From: Orobanche coerulescens
Lineage: Eukaryota > Streptophyta > Magnoliopsida > Lamiales > Orobanchaceae
Assembly: GCA_033398695.1 (NCBI GenBank)
Contig: CM065802.1
Span: forward strand, 206,603,096-206,667,095
Direction: 5' to 3'
Length of the DNA: 64,000 bases
A model generated the notes under the pieces. It was not told where the DNA came from. It saw nothing but the letters and a program-made list of their open reading frames with translations, and searched no databases. Shown in pieces: positions 1 to 10,824 of the stretch. Made by a program: the position numbers and the translations under genes. Within the stretch, counting starts at the first letter, position 1, and each line of letters opens with the position of its first letter.

Positions 1-2469
1 GAGTGATCCCTCATGGCGACCCGGGTATTCGGGCCCCAGTCGGGAGACATCGGAGTCCGAATCAGTCACCAGGAGTTCGGCATACCCGACTCCCAGAAGA
101 TAGGCCGGCCAACGGGCTCCCACTCGCCCAAGAATTGAGCTCGGTGGCAGAGAACTCATCACCTACCATGGGGCCAGAAGATCGGTACACGATCGCCTCG
201 GCTCCCGCTCCGAGAGCCAATCCGCGAGCAGTCAGGCTACGGCGATGGCCGCCATGCAGATCCAGCTCGACGAAATGAAGGCGCTCCTAGAAACTGGGGC
301 AGGCGCCAAGAGACCAATCGCCAGACCCAGTGAGCCGCTCGCGGCTCAGATCGAGCTCTCCCCCGTTCAACCGAAGATCGCTCCTCCTCAGACACCTCTG
401 TATGAGGGGAGATCGGATCCTGAGACCCATTTGAGCAAGTTCCGGATTTACATGACCGGATGTGGGGCATCGAACACGACGAAGTGCCGAATGTTCCCAA
501 TGACATTGGCCGACCTTGCCCATAGGTAGTACATCTCACTGCTACCACGCTCGATCAACTGTTTTGAGAAGCTGGTGAACGACTTCACGTCGTACTTCGC
601 CGCCAAAGTTGCTCGGCCAGAAGGCCCCCACCACATGATGAAGATCAAGCAGGGGAAGGACGAGCCCGACGAAGAATACATCGACTGGGTGGACGAAATA
701 GTCCTCACCGGTGAGCCTATTAGCGACGAGCTCGATCTTTACTCGGTCCTAGGGGGTTCTATGGCCATTCGCCCATGTTCAGGCACCTCACGAAGGACAT
801 CCCCCCGACCTACGCGATCTTCCGCGTCAGGGCCACTGATTTTCTGGCTAGGAAGAGAATGCTCACTCTTCGCTTAGGTGAGGGATGTACCGGGGAAGGG
901 AAGGCGCCATCTTCCATCCCGAGAAAGGCGGTCGCCAAGCCCAGAAAGGCGATCGCAAAGCCGCCCGGCGAATTCAAAGCCTTCGAGGATGTGGAGGTTC
1001 ACCTCCTACGCAACCTCAATCTATCTCCGGCCCATATTTTCAACGCCATCAAGGGGCGCGAGTGGCTTAGCAAACCAAAGCCGATAAGGGACAACGGTCA
1101 TCTTGACCGCAATAAATTTTATGCCTACCACAATATTCCCAGCCACAACACCAGCCAATGCCGCGAACTCCTCAGACAACTCTGGAGACTGTTTGAGGAA
1201 GGCAAATTGGATAGCTTGGTTACCAAGCCAGAGCCCCGAGCAGAGAGGATAGGGGGGCGCGAGCGCCGACAGAACGATGGAATCCCTCCCAATCCAGTCG
1301 CCAGGATCAAGCAGAATGAGCCGGAGTACTCTGACGAATCAGTCTCTCCGATCAACCCTGGCGGCAGGATAAATATGCTTCAGGCGGGAGGGGGAAACCT
1401 CGGAGGCCTTTCCCCCATTTCCACCATGTCGAATAGAAAGCGGAAGGCCGAATTGAGGGTGTTCGCTGGGGTCCATGTCGTGGTACCCCCGGAGCCGACC
1501 ATCTCCAAAGACGCGCTCATCACTTTCTCAAGTAAGGATATGGAGGGAGTGACGTGCCCCAAAGAGGATGCATTGGTAATCTCTGCTTGTATCCTTGGGA
1601 AAATGGTCGATCGCGTGCTGGTTGACAATGGGAGCTTTTGCAATATCATATTCAAATCTGCTCTTGACCAGCTCGGCAACCTGACCAAGTTCATCAAGCC
1701 ATTTGATACCGTGCTTCAAGGGTTTGGCGAAAGCATAGTCCAAGCCTATGGAAGGATCAAGCTCTCTGTCGAGCTAATATGTTATTACGATCCCAAGGTT
1801 AGGATTACTAGGAACCTCAACTTTGTAATCATAGATAGACCCAGCATCTATAATGGGTTCCTAGGTCACCCATTTCTAGAAACCTTCGAGGTGGTCGCCT
1901 CTTCTTTCTTTTACTGTATCAAATTCCCCACTACCGATGGGACGGTCGGTACTGTAAAAGGAGACCAACTAATGGCTAAGAAATGTTTGAATTACTCCTG
2001 TGTCGTAACTTCTTTCAACACTTCCCATACTATTTATAACATTGAGATGATCGACAATCAACCGATGGAGATCGACGATCCAAGCACCTCGAACCAGCCC
2101 AACTCAGAGGGCGGCATCTCACATCGGTTAACGGACGACATCGAGCCAAGGATCGGTTTCGAGCTAAGCCTCGACATCGATCCAAGGATCGAGTCCAGAA
2201 ATCGTTCCAAACGAGAAGCGACCATCCCCATTGAAGAGTTGGAAGGTATAACGATAGATCCGGCTCCGGAGCGGGAAGTACAGATCGACACAAGCATCGA
2301 CCTCGAGTTAAAGGAGGATCTGATCAGTTTACTACGTAAGAACATCAGAGTCTTTGCCTGGTCGCATCAAGATATGGTCGGCATAAGTCCTGAACATGCT
2401 TGCCACTATCTAAAGATCGACCCGGCAAAGAAGCCTGTTCACCAGAAACGTAGAGAATTCGGTCCTTAG
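1..2469 (+). pseudogene. Element A gag-protease, broken
   Basis: This is the Gag capsid/nucleocapsid precursor followed by the aspartic protease of element A. The N-terminus is outside the window; the frame matches B's gag from its MTRSSAY-like region onward. Visible blocks are the capsid-like section (about 380-870), a Lys/Arg/Pro-rich linker, a CX2C-like segment with the residues HNTSQC (about 1130-1165) and a protease core reading VLVDNGS (about 1617-1637), where DNG stands in the position of the catalytic DS/TG. Damage includes TAG at 526-528 (Trp in B), a one-base loss near 755 relative to B that shifts frame, and TAG at 2467-2469 (Glu in B). From 775 to 2466 the frame is open for 564 codons. 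Confidence 0.85.
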
Positions 2470-3667
2470 AAATACGCAGCGCTCGACATAGAAGTCAAAA
2501 AGCTACTCGACAACAAACTAATCGGAGTAGCTACAGACGAGCCAAAGTGGGTAGCCAACGCGGTGCTCGTCAAAAATCCGAGCAACTCCTGGAGGTTATG
2601 CATCGACTTCACCGACCTCAACGCGGCATGCCCAAAAGACCACTTTCCGATGCCTCATATTGACCACTTGGTCGATAGCACGACAGGTTGCGAAATGATG
2701 TCGTTCATGGATGCCTTCGCCGGGTACCGTCAAATCCCCATGGCGGAGAAAGACATAAAACACACGTCATTCCACACGGAAAAAGACGTGTACTTTTGGG
2801 TCCGAATGCCGTTCGGTCTGAAGAATGCGGGGGCGACCTACCAACGGCTAGTCAACGATATGTTCGCCAACTAGATCGGCAAGACCATGGAGGTCTACAT
2901 TGACGACATCGTGGTCAAAAGCCTCAAAAAGGAAGATCACCTCAATGACCTGGCCGAGACGTTCGCCATCCTCGAGAAGTTCAATATGAAGCTAAACCCC
3001 AAGAAATGCAACTTCGGGGTAAGCTCTGGAAAGTTCTTGGGGCACATCGTGAGCCAAAGAGGGATCGAGGCAAACCCCGCCAAGATCTAGGCGATCCTCA
3101 ACATGCAGGAGCCACGGAATGTCAAACAGGTGCAACGCCTCACAGGTTGTCTGGCTGCCCTTAACCTTTTCATATCTCGGCTCGAAGATAAAAGCAACCC
3201 ATTCTTCGCGACTATAAAGAACAAGAAGTTCACAACAAAGGAGAGTCAAATAGCATTCGCCAAAATCAAGGAGTATCTGTCTAACCCCCAAATCTTGGCG
3301 AAGCCGATCCCCGGCGAAAAGCTATTCCTTTACCTGGCGGCCTCGGAGGTCGCGCTGAGTGCTGCATTAGTGCGAGCAGAGGGGCAAGCCCACTTGCCGA
3401 TCTACTTCATTAGTCAAGCACTCCATGACGTGGACGCGTTACACACCTCTGGAGAAGATCACCTACGCTCTAGTCATGAGTGTTTGCAAGCTAAGGGCCT
3501 ACTTCTTCGAACATCAAGTGGAGGTTCTGACGACTCTCCCCTTAAGGCAAGTTCTGCACCGGCCCGACACCAACGGGCGACTCCTCAATTGATCACTGGA
3601 GATCGCCCAATACGGTATCACATACGCTCCTCGCACGTCGATCAAAGGCCAAGCTCTGGCGGACTTC
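2470..3667 (+). pseudogene. Element A reverse transcriptase and first RNase H, broken
   Basis: Reverse transcriptase of element A, same frame as the gag-protease up to about 3400. Palm motifs are clear: the CIDFTDLN block near 2600, the MPFGLKNAG block near 2810 and the catalytic YIDD at 2895-2906. TAG codons at 2872-2874 and 3088-3090 replace Gln codons of B. The following Ty3-type RNase H region reads YLAAS at about 3331-3345, where active enzymes have a TDAS-like motif, so the first catalytic Asp is missing; B has the same substitution. This fits what is known of Tat elements, whose original RNase H has decayed beside a second one. A frameshift near 3410-3440 and a TGA near 3587 (Trp in B) end coding capacity. 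Confidence 0.85.
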
Positions 3668-5414
3668 ATGGTGGAATTAACATTCCCACCCAGTCCGACC
3701 CAGATAGGCTGCCCTGCTTGGAAGTTGTACGTGGATGGTTCGGCGACCAACTCGCGAGCAGGGGCAAGAATTGTCCTCATCAGCCCCGATGGCCAAAGTT
3801 TCACAAATGCTGTGCGTTGCGGGTTCCGTGCGACCAACAATGAAGCCGAGTACGAAGCCCTAATAGGCGGGCTCGATCTAGCACTCGCCCTGGATGTTCG
3901 CCGTCTCCACATTTTCATGGACTCCCTCTTGGTCGTGAACCAAGTCAAGGGAGAATATGAGGCGCGCGGCGAACAAATGATCAAATACCAAGAATTGGTC
4001 ACCGAAATTTGCACGAAATTTGAAGAAATGTTGATCGAACAAGTCCCGAGAGAGCACAACTCCCAGGCCGATGCCCTATCCAAACTAGCATCATCAAATG
4101 GGGCGGCAGATTTCTCTAACATCCAAATCACAAAATCAACAAAGCCGGCGATCGACAGAAGCCTGTTTACCACAGTTGTCATCGCCGAAGAGAACTGGAT
4201 GACTCCATTTATTAAATACTTGAAGGACGGAACGGTCCCCGCCGACCGTATCAAAGCTCGCCAGCTCCAGCTCCGTGCAACCAGATACACCCTATTGGAT
4301 GACCGACTATACAAGCGAGCTTTCAGCCTTCCTCTCTTCAAGTGCATTACGCCGGAGGAAGGCCGACTCGTTTTAGCCGAGATCCATGACGGGATATGTG
4401 GAAATCATGCTGGAGGGCGAGCTCTCGTCCACAAGACAACCAGACAAGGTTTTTTCTGGCCTACACTACAAAAAGTCACGATCGCCTACGCCTAATCATG
4501 TCACAGATGTCAAGTGATGCGCCCGAACATCAGGCTGTCCCCCGAGCAGCTCACTTCCATGTATAGTCCATGGCCGTTCGCCCAATGGGGCATCGACCTC
4601 ATCGGCCCTTTGCTGACGGCGCCAGGGGGATGTAAATTTGCCATCATGGGGGTCGATTATTTCACGAAATGGGCTGAGGCCGAACCACTCAACAACATCG
4701 GTCAAGAACAAGTAATCAAGCTCATTTGGAAGAACATCATATGCCGGTTCGGTCTACCCCAAGCTATCATTTCCGAAAACGGGAAGTAGTTCGATGGCTT
4801 GGAAGTCATGCAATTCTGCGAGAAATGGGAAATCAAAAAGCTGTTCTCAGCCCCTTACCACCCTCAGATGAACGGGCAGGTAGAGGTTGTGAACAAGATC
4901 CTCAAACACACGATCAAAGCAAGAATCGAATCCAAACAAGGACGATGGGCGAGTGAGTTGCCAGACGTTTTGTGGTCCTACCGAACGACGACCCGAAACT
5001 CAACCGGCGAAACCTCGTTCGCCCTCCTTCGGAACAAAAGCAGTGATCCCTTCGGAGATCGCCGTCCTTAGCCACCGAACTGAACAAGAAATGACGACGG
5101 ACAATGATGTAGCCCGACGAATCGACTTGGACATGCTCGAAGAACGGCGACTGACCTCGGAAATGAAGAACACAATCCACAAAAGGAGATCCGAGAAATT
5201 CTTCAATTCGAAGATCAAGGAGAGACGATTCCAAGTGGGCGACCTAGTCCTCAAAAAGGTCCAGACTCACACGGGAGTCTTTAGCCCGAATTAGGAAGGC
5301 CCCTTCAGGATATCTAAGTGGCTAACTAGGGGAGCCTACGAACTCCAACACCCAGACGGCACTCCGGACCAATATCCCTGGAACGCCGTACATTTGAAGA
5401 AATACTACCAATAA
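3668..5414 (+). pseudogene. Element A second (archaeal-like) RNase H and integrase, broken
   Basis: The segment opens with an RNase H of the archaeal/plant type: YVDGS near 3728-3742, NNEAEYEAL near 3836, then REHNSQADALS near 4055. The integrase follows with an HHCC-type zinc-binding region (4380-4520), a WGID...FTKWAEA core with the first catalytic Asp (about 4590-4680), the second Asp in the N-G context near 4780 and a C-terminal GPFRISKW segment (about 5300). Breaks are TAA at 4493-4495, TAG at 4787-4789, a frameshift near 5020 and TAG at 5292-5294. The natural stop is TAA at 5412-5414. No chromodomain follows, as expected for Tat rather than chromoviruses. Confidence 0.85.
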
Positions 5415-6675
5415 AAACTCTGTATTTAGTTACCCAATGTACAAAGAGTTTAATGAGATTTTCCGATTCCATTTATGTGATTCACCTCGACAAAGACAAA
5501 CAAATAAAAAGAGGACGACTCGCTCGCCCCACAAGAGGTCGTCATCTAACCTGACGGACCTATGCACGCGATCGCCCCTCCAAGCACAACGTATACCGTC
5601 GAATATCGTCATTCAACATGGCGATCCGAGGTAGAAAAAGTGCAGCCATGGTCCTGGAGGTCGATGGAACCGACAGCTTCGTCCATGCAAGGTTCCTTTG
5701 GGCTGCGATCGCTCGCCTTTCGTTTAAATACGAGGCAGGCATAGCCGAAGGACCCTCCAAACAAATCTGTGGACTCGCTCGCTCGCCCTCAAAGGTACAT
5801 CATCTAAACATCATAGACCCGGACAAGGCGACGCGTCCCTACCCCCGTTACAACGTATACCGTCGAGGATTGCCATCTAACATGGCGATTCGAGGTAGAA
5901 AAGTGCTAACAAGCCGCGGACGTGAAGTCGATTAAACCGATGACGCCCCATGCAAGGACTCCTCCAGACCAAGACCGCTAGCCCTTCGTTTAAATACGAA
6001 GCAAGCGCAGCCTAACGGAGGACCCTCACAATAAAGTGAGTCGCCAGACAGACCTGCAGGTGGAATGTCCCTCTCACACAAAGACACAGTTATGGAGGTC
6101 AGTCCATCGAACTCCGCGACCGTGCACGGTTTCTCAAGGTCGAAACAATCGGCCTCCCTCGTGGAATCAGCAAAAACTGAAGATCGCAAGAAACAACTAA
6201 ATATAGCTCACCAAACGTACTATTTTCGTTCCCTTACTTACGCTAAGTAAACAAAAACAAGGGGCAAAGTGGAGCTATTCATACACGCGATCGGGAGGAA
6301 GGAACCATACACGATCGGCTTTGTTCAAACACACACATGACGATCAGTTTTGTTCAAGAAATTTACAAGTAAGAATTTTCAAGTGTACCAACGCATTCGG
6401 ACCTATTCAGACAATTGTGCAAAGTCGAAGTGATGTGGAACATTCAGACAGACGATCATGTAAACAAGGCATCAGGTGCAATTGTGTAAACACTTGTATA
6501 AATTCATATGCAAACATTCAGAAGAGGCGATCGTACATATAAAGAATCAGATGCAAAAAGGAAGTATTTTATTCCATTCAAAATGTTTGTACATACACGC
6601 CCGAAGGCAATACAAGGAGAAGCTGGAAATTACAAGGAAAGAAAAACAAATTGACTACGGCCCCACTCAGGCCAC
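5415..6675 (+). other. Element A 3' non-coding region up to the J insertion
   Basis: No plausible gene. The stretch aligns in reverse complement to 24010-25195 of element B, the gap between pol and the 3' end of B's antisense gene. It holds two diverged copies of a repeat (separate entry), many CGATCG-type hexamers and, near 6560-6570, the complement of B's polyadenylation region. It ends within a few bases of where B's antisense gene has its stop codon. Confidence 0.75.
5585..6030 (+). repeat. Two diverged tandem copies of a roughly 265-bp repeat in element A
   Basis: Copy 1 (about 5585-5760) and copy 2 (about 5850-6030) share the blocks CAACGTATACCGTCGA, CATGGCGATYCGAGGTAG, CATGCAAGG and TTCGTTTAAATACGA in the same order. 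The same pair is present in B at 24600-25050. Tandem repeats between pol and the 3' LTR are a described feature of Retand-type elements. Confidence 0.7.
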
Positions 6676-7070
6676 TGACAAGTGTCAGTTTTATACACTT
6701 ATCCTTGGTTTGTATCGATATATTTCACCCATAATTGAGCTAGTCTACTTGTTTTTACTTAGAATTAATTAGCTTTTAATAATTTCATTATTTATCAGAT
6801 GGAGATATAAATTTAGTCTTAATCGGATTGAATTATTGATTTACTCAAGAAATAACATGTGTATAAAATATTCTCTTTGTTGAATTTTTATGTATTCATG
6901 TTGTAGGTCTTTCCGAGACGAGTTCGGCAGTCTTTCCGGATTCAAAATCAGAGTTAAATATCAAAAGTTATCATCCGAAGAAGATTTGGGGCAAAAACAC
7001 AAAGTCTAAGAAATTCTGGGCTGAAAACGTAACTCATAAAGCAACCAGTGTACAAAAAATACGAAGCCAT

Positions 7071-7150
7071 GTTACGGCCGTAACTACTGAATGTTACGGC
7101 CGTAAGCCATCCTAGTTACGGCCGTAACTCCTAAATGTTACGGCTGTAAC
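7071..7150 (+). promoter_or_regulatory. Four palindromes at exact 22-bp spacing in the J LTR
   Basis: Copies of GTTACGGCCGTAAC begin at 7071, 7093, 7115 and 7137, each 14 bp with 8 bp between. The second differs by one base at its end and the fourth has one internal change. The array lies about 130 bp upstream of the TATA box. Upstream enhancer function is inferred from position only. Confidence 0.75.
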
Positions 7151-7277
7151 TCTTGACAGATTGTGATCATTTGTCTAATTTTTTATACTTTTGGTGTATT
7201 ATTGAGGGGATAGCTGGCATTGATCCGATCTATTGTAACAATGATGGAGTTTTGGAGCTATTAGATGACTTTAGGTG

Positions 7278-7285
7278 TATAAATA
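7278..7285 (+). promoter_or_regulatory. TATA box of the J 5' LTR
   Basis: TATAAATA, conserved in the 3' LTR copy near 12198-12205 and placed downstream of the palindrome array in both. Confidence 0.7.
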
Positions 7286-8281
7286 GACCCCTTAGATCCA
7301 TCATCAATCATCATTCATCTTATATTTTTCCACTTTTTGTAATATTTTATTTTTGTGTGAAGAACACACTTGTGTTCTTGAGTGATTTGTTTAATAATGG
7401 TATAGCATATGTTGTTAAGGGAGTTTATTGCTTCTTTCTCCTTTATCTACTAAGGGAGTTAGGATCAATTCTTTCTCTTTTTTTCAACTAATAATGACCA
7501 CTCAAGCTTCTATTATGTTTATTAAACCCTTCATGGGCTAAGTTACCTTAGTTGGGATTATAAACAAGGTTAGTCGTGTTATTTAAGTTTGTATAAAGAT
7601 CTATTATGAATTACTTATTATTGTGTGTGCCTTTCATTGTTTTAACAATCTTTATTTAGTTGGCCAATAAATGACGATATTTATGGTCTTCATATGTTTC
7701 AAAAGAAAATATATTTGATTAGATCAAATGATCTTCACTCTAAGTTGTTCTAGGGGATAGAAATATACCTCTAGACCTTTTATAGTTCTTTGAGTTATTT
7801 TCATAAAACCTAATGCTATGTATTGAAACCAATCAACATAGAAATATAGTGGATTGATTCAATATATAAGGGGCGTTTTATAGTTCGAAAGAGAAACCGT
7901 CTTTTTAAGGAAAACCGAATCTACACAACATAATAAGTAAATTCATCTTATGATTTCCTATACATATTCTATAACTAATGACGAACTAAGTTTGTAATCC
8001 CAACTATTTCATTTTATCTTTTATTAATCTATTATTAGTGCAATCTTTTATTTCCTTGAATATTAGAACTATTATTGCATTTTCTTTGCAATTGTCAAAC
8101 CAAACTCTTAAATTGTGTGTTTCAATCATATATATCTCTATAACAAATAGACCAATAGTGTATAATTCAACATATAAGCAAACTTCCTCGTGGGATCGAT
8201 AACCGGACTCAAAAAGTCCACTTACTACTTGATACGATATCGTGCACTTGTGATAGTTACACTAAAGACGTGTCAAGTTTT

Positions 8282-8299
8282 TGGCGCCGTTGCCGGGGA
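8282..8299 (+). other. Primer-binding site of element J
   Basis: TGGCGCCGTTGCCGGGGA, a few bases after the LTR end. This motif is the well-known PBS of Athila/Tat-type plant elements, complementary to the 3' end of a host tRNA. Confidence 0.8.
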
Positions 8300-8499
8300 A
8301 GTATAAGTTTTATTCTGAAATCTTACATTGTAAACTATTGTTATAGATACAATTTCTCGACATTGTAACTTAGTACTCAATTGTGTCTGTCCGGTCAAGT
8401 GGCGGATAACGGTACTCCGTGACTATTAAAGTCGGATTTTTCTGTTTCCCACGACAACTGATATTTGTAGATATTTTATCCTTTTTCATTTTTTTTGTC

Positions 8500-9045
8500 A
8501 TGGATGAAACGTTGAATAAAATTGAAAAAAGATTTTCCTTTCTGAGCAAAAATGTCATTTTAAAAATTTACAAAGCAAGAATTGAAAGGATGAGGTTGCT
8601 TATGAATAAAAGCATACCTTTTGATATTAGATTCATAATTGAAGCCAAAGTAAGAATAGCAGGTGAATTCACAGAAATACCGACTAGATTTTTACCAGGG
8701 CTTGGAAAAAGTTCATATGCCAAGAAACGACGAGCAAAGATGATAGCCGTTTGCTATAAATGTGCTAGATGGAACTGTAATTTAAAATGTCGATCTTTGG
8801 GAATTCCATCTACAAACAGAGAAGATAAAATTCAATTCATTAAGGATGGTCTGAATAAAGAGAATTTAGATGATATCGAAATTTCTCTTGACACGCATCC
8901 TAGTGGACTCGTACATTACGGAATTCAATGTTTGTGGAATAAATTCAAACCAGAATATGAACAACGTCTTGAGAATCTGACGTTAAAAGACACTGTTTGC
9001 CAATTTGTAAGAAAATTGGATGGGAAGCTTCTCCCCGACTCATAG
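8500..9045 (+). CDS. Unknown 181-aa protein with a Cys cluster, inside element J
   Basis: I do not recognise this protein. The first in-frame ATG is at 8500 and the frame runs uninterrupted to TAG at 9043-9045. It is rich in Lys/Arg (basic N-terminal half) and has a CX2CX4CX3C cluster (CYKCARWNCNLKC) near residues 88-100, which could bind a metal. No signal peptide or membrane segment is visible from the ATG. It sits 200 bp after the primer-binding site, where Gag is normally encoded, but I see no Gag-like capsid or CCHC knuckle. It may be a captured host fragment, a lineage-specific element protein or a chance frame; an intact frame of this length among otherwise decayed elements argues mildly for something real. 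Confidence 0.45.
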   Translation: MDETLNKIEKRFSFLSKNVILKIYKARIERMRLLMNKSIPFDIRFIIEAKVRIAGEFTEIPTRFLPGLGKSSYAKKRRAKMIAVCYKCARWNCNLKCRSLGIPSTNREDKIQFIKDGLNKENLDDIEISLDTHPSGLVHYGIQCLWNKFKPEYEQRLENLTLKDTVCQFVRKLDGKLLPDS

Positions 9046-9270
9046 AAGGCGTTTAGGCCGTTTCTGAACGTAAAATCAGAGGAAGATGTGAGCCACAATC
9101 ACAACTACTGTACATACACGTAAGTATCTTTTATTTTTGTCGTAAGGTGAGATTTTCTGAATAAAAAAAGGGGTTGATTTGCAATAAATGCATTCATTAT
9201 TCTATTGAGTAGTTGGAGCGCAATCAACGCAATCACAAACTTGTTAAATAATTTTACCTCGTTTTTCTTC

Positions 9271-9278
9271 TATAAATA
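9271..9278 (+). promoter_or_regulatory. Possible core promoter before the LOG copy
   Basis: TATAAATA followed by about 80 bp of CT-rich sequence leading to the LOG start. This looks like an ordinary plant promoter and 5' UTR, so upstream sequence may have been captured with the gene. Assignment is by appearance only. Confidence 0.4.
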
Positions 9279-9358
9279 AACATTGTGCTTGTTTCTTTTA
9301 TTCATCTCTCAAACTTGTTCTTTTCTTCTTTTTCTCTCAAATAAATTTCTTTTCTAAA

Positions 9359-10014
9359 TTGGAGTCATCATCTTCCACAAAAAAATTTAGCACAGTCTGC
9401 ATTTTTGGTGGAGCTAGTTATGGAAAAGAGGCATGCTTTACTGAAGCAGCCCACAACTTGGGTTGTACCTTAGGAGAAAAATGCATTCATGTAGTTTACG
9501 GAGGAGGAAGTCTAGGATTAATGGGACGAGCTGCTGCTTCTGCCTATATGGAAGGAGTAAGAGTGTTGGGAATAATTCCAAAACCTCTGGCTGAAAGTAA
9601 AGTCACCGGGGCAACTATTGGAGATGAGTTTAGATCTGTAAGTATGCAAAATCGCATAACTCACATGATAAATAATTCTGGCGCCTTTATCACCCTTCCC
9701 GGTGGTTTTGGCACCCTTGAGGAACTTTTCATGTGGTTACCAGAGCCCAGCTAAATGTTCATCAAAAACCAATGGGTCTGCTTAATGTCAATGGTTTCTT
9801 TGATGGTTTACTATCTTTCATCGACTACTCTGCTGAAAAGGGTTTTATTTTCGAGCGTGCTAAACGAATAACAGTCGTTGCAACAACACCAGAAGAACTA
9901 ATCAAAAAACTCATTGAATTTGTTCCTCAACCAGATCCAGCTCTAGCTAAAATTGTCTGGATGGAAGATTTTACCGTGAGAAAACCAAAAGTGGATTCAT
10001 TCCTCTCCCTTTGA
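9359..10014 (+). pseudogene. LOG-family cytokinin riboside monophosphate phosphoribohydrolase, captured and broken
   Basis: LOG enzymes release active cytokinin bases from their riboside 5'-monophosphates in the cytosol. The translation has the Rossmann-type start (FGGASYGK, residues 16-23), YGGGSLGLMG (47-56) and the hallmark PGGFGTLEE (114-122). The span equals about 218 residues, normal for the family. The segment before PGG reads MQNRITHM, where canonical LOGs have M-x2-RKAEM, so it may derive from a divergent LOG10-like branch. Two lesions are visible: the initiating codon is TTG instead of ATG at 9359, and one base is missing near 9733, shifting frame for the last third, which ends at TGA 10012-10014. 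No intron interrupts it, although many plant LOG genes have several. It lies wholly inside element J. Confidence 0.85.
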
Positions 10015-10824
10015 TAACCCATGTGAGACCTCTTGTATTTTTACTTTCTCTTGTGTGTAAAAATCGTGCTAAATGTTGGCAGCTTAAGGAGTTTCTTTGT
10101 GATCTCTTGACGCGCATCTATTCGCGATTTATGTATTGTTATTTTATTGCTGTAATTTTTATTGTTTGTTTTTTTATAAAAGCATTGATGGCAGCGTAAG
10201 GCGACTCTTCGGACTTTCTTGAAGCGCATCTTAAAAATTGTGTTATACTTCCGAGTATATTTTATTTTCTTTTGTTGTGTGCCTAGTATATTTATTCTCT
10301 TGCAGATTCTAAATGGCGTTAGCTCAAGCATCAACTTTCATAACAGGGAGTATTATGCTTTTCTCCATTGCTTTTTATTTTATTTTTTCTATTTTTTTTA
10401 AAAAACTGAGGACAGTTTTATTTTCAAGTTTGGGGGTGGTATGTTTTAATTATTTTGGTGTGTTGGTATTTTGGTGTGTTTTGATTATTTTGGTTATTTG
10501 CCTTATTTTTTTTAGTATATATATATATATAGTATTTTGATTTATGAGATTTCTAGATCTGGCCATAACACCAATAAGTTAGCTATATACAAGCTTCTAA
10601 AATTGTTTTAACCGGTGAAAAATTGTATATATTCCAAAAATTTTTGATCCTTAATCTCTCTTTCCAAGCCTTGTAGTTATCATTTAAAATCGAGTCATTC
10701 GTTACCTTGAGAAAAGAAGAATCAGTCGGTTAATGAAAAATAGAACTGAAATTTACTTAATATGTGGAGTTTTTGATTTTTCATGCTTAGCTAATAAATG
10801 ATTTTCGGCAAAAATTATATTCCC

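Larger units (their letters stand above)
1..6675 (+). mobile_element. Element A: Tat/Retand-like Ty3/gypsy retrotransposon, truncated at both ends
   Basis: The window opens inside the gag of a Ty3/gypsy element whose order is gag, protease, RT, RNase H, second RNase H, integrase. It is co-linear and closely similar over its whole length to the reverse complement of element B (24.0-30.6 kb), so both belong to one family. Features typical of the plant Tat lineage are the second RNase H, the lack of a chromodomain and a long repeat-bearing 3' region. The 5' LTR lies outside the window. The 3' end stops at 6675, where the LTR of element J begins, at the point matching the stop codon of B's antisense gene; A's antisense gene body and 3' LTR are missing. 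Many stops and several frameshifts make it a dead copy. Confidence 0.9.
6676..8275 (+). repeat. Element J 5' LTR
   Basis: It starts TGACAAGTGTCAG and ends GTGTCA directly before the primer-binding site, about 1.6 kb. The first 700 bp are repeated at 11596-12297 with scattered substitutions. A palindrome array (7071-7150) and TATAAATA (7278-7285) mark the promoter. Confidence 0.8.

Noticed and set aside
3514..4347. 277-codon minus-strand frame over element A and its counterpart at 26357-27097
   Set aside because: Both are shadows of the RNase H/integrase sense frame, which carries family motifs; the antisense translations have none.
7071..7150. CRISPR-like array (regular repeats and spacers)
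   Set aside because: Spacers are 8 bp, repeats are 14-bp palindromes inside a plant LTR promoter, and no cas genes exist; the genome is eukaryotic.
9359..10014. Functional LOG gene
   Set aside because: The start codon is TTG and one base is missing near 9733, so the catalytic fold could not be completed from a single frame.
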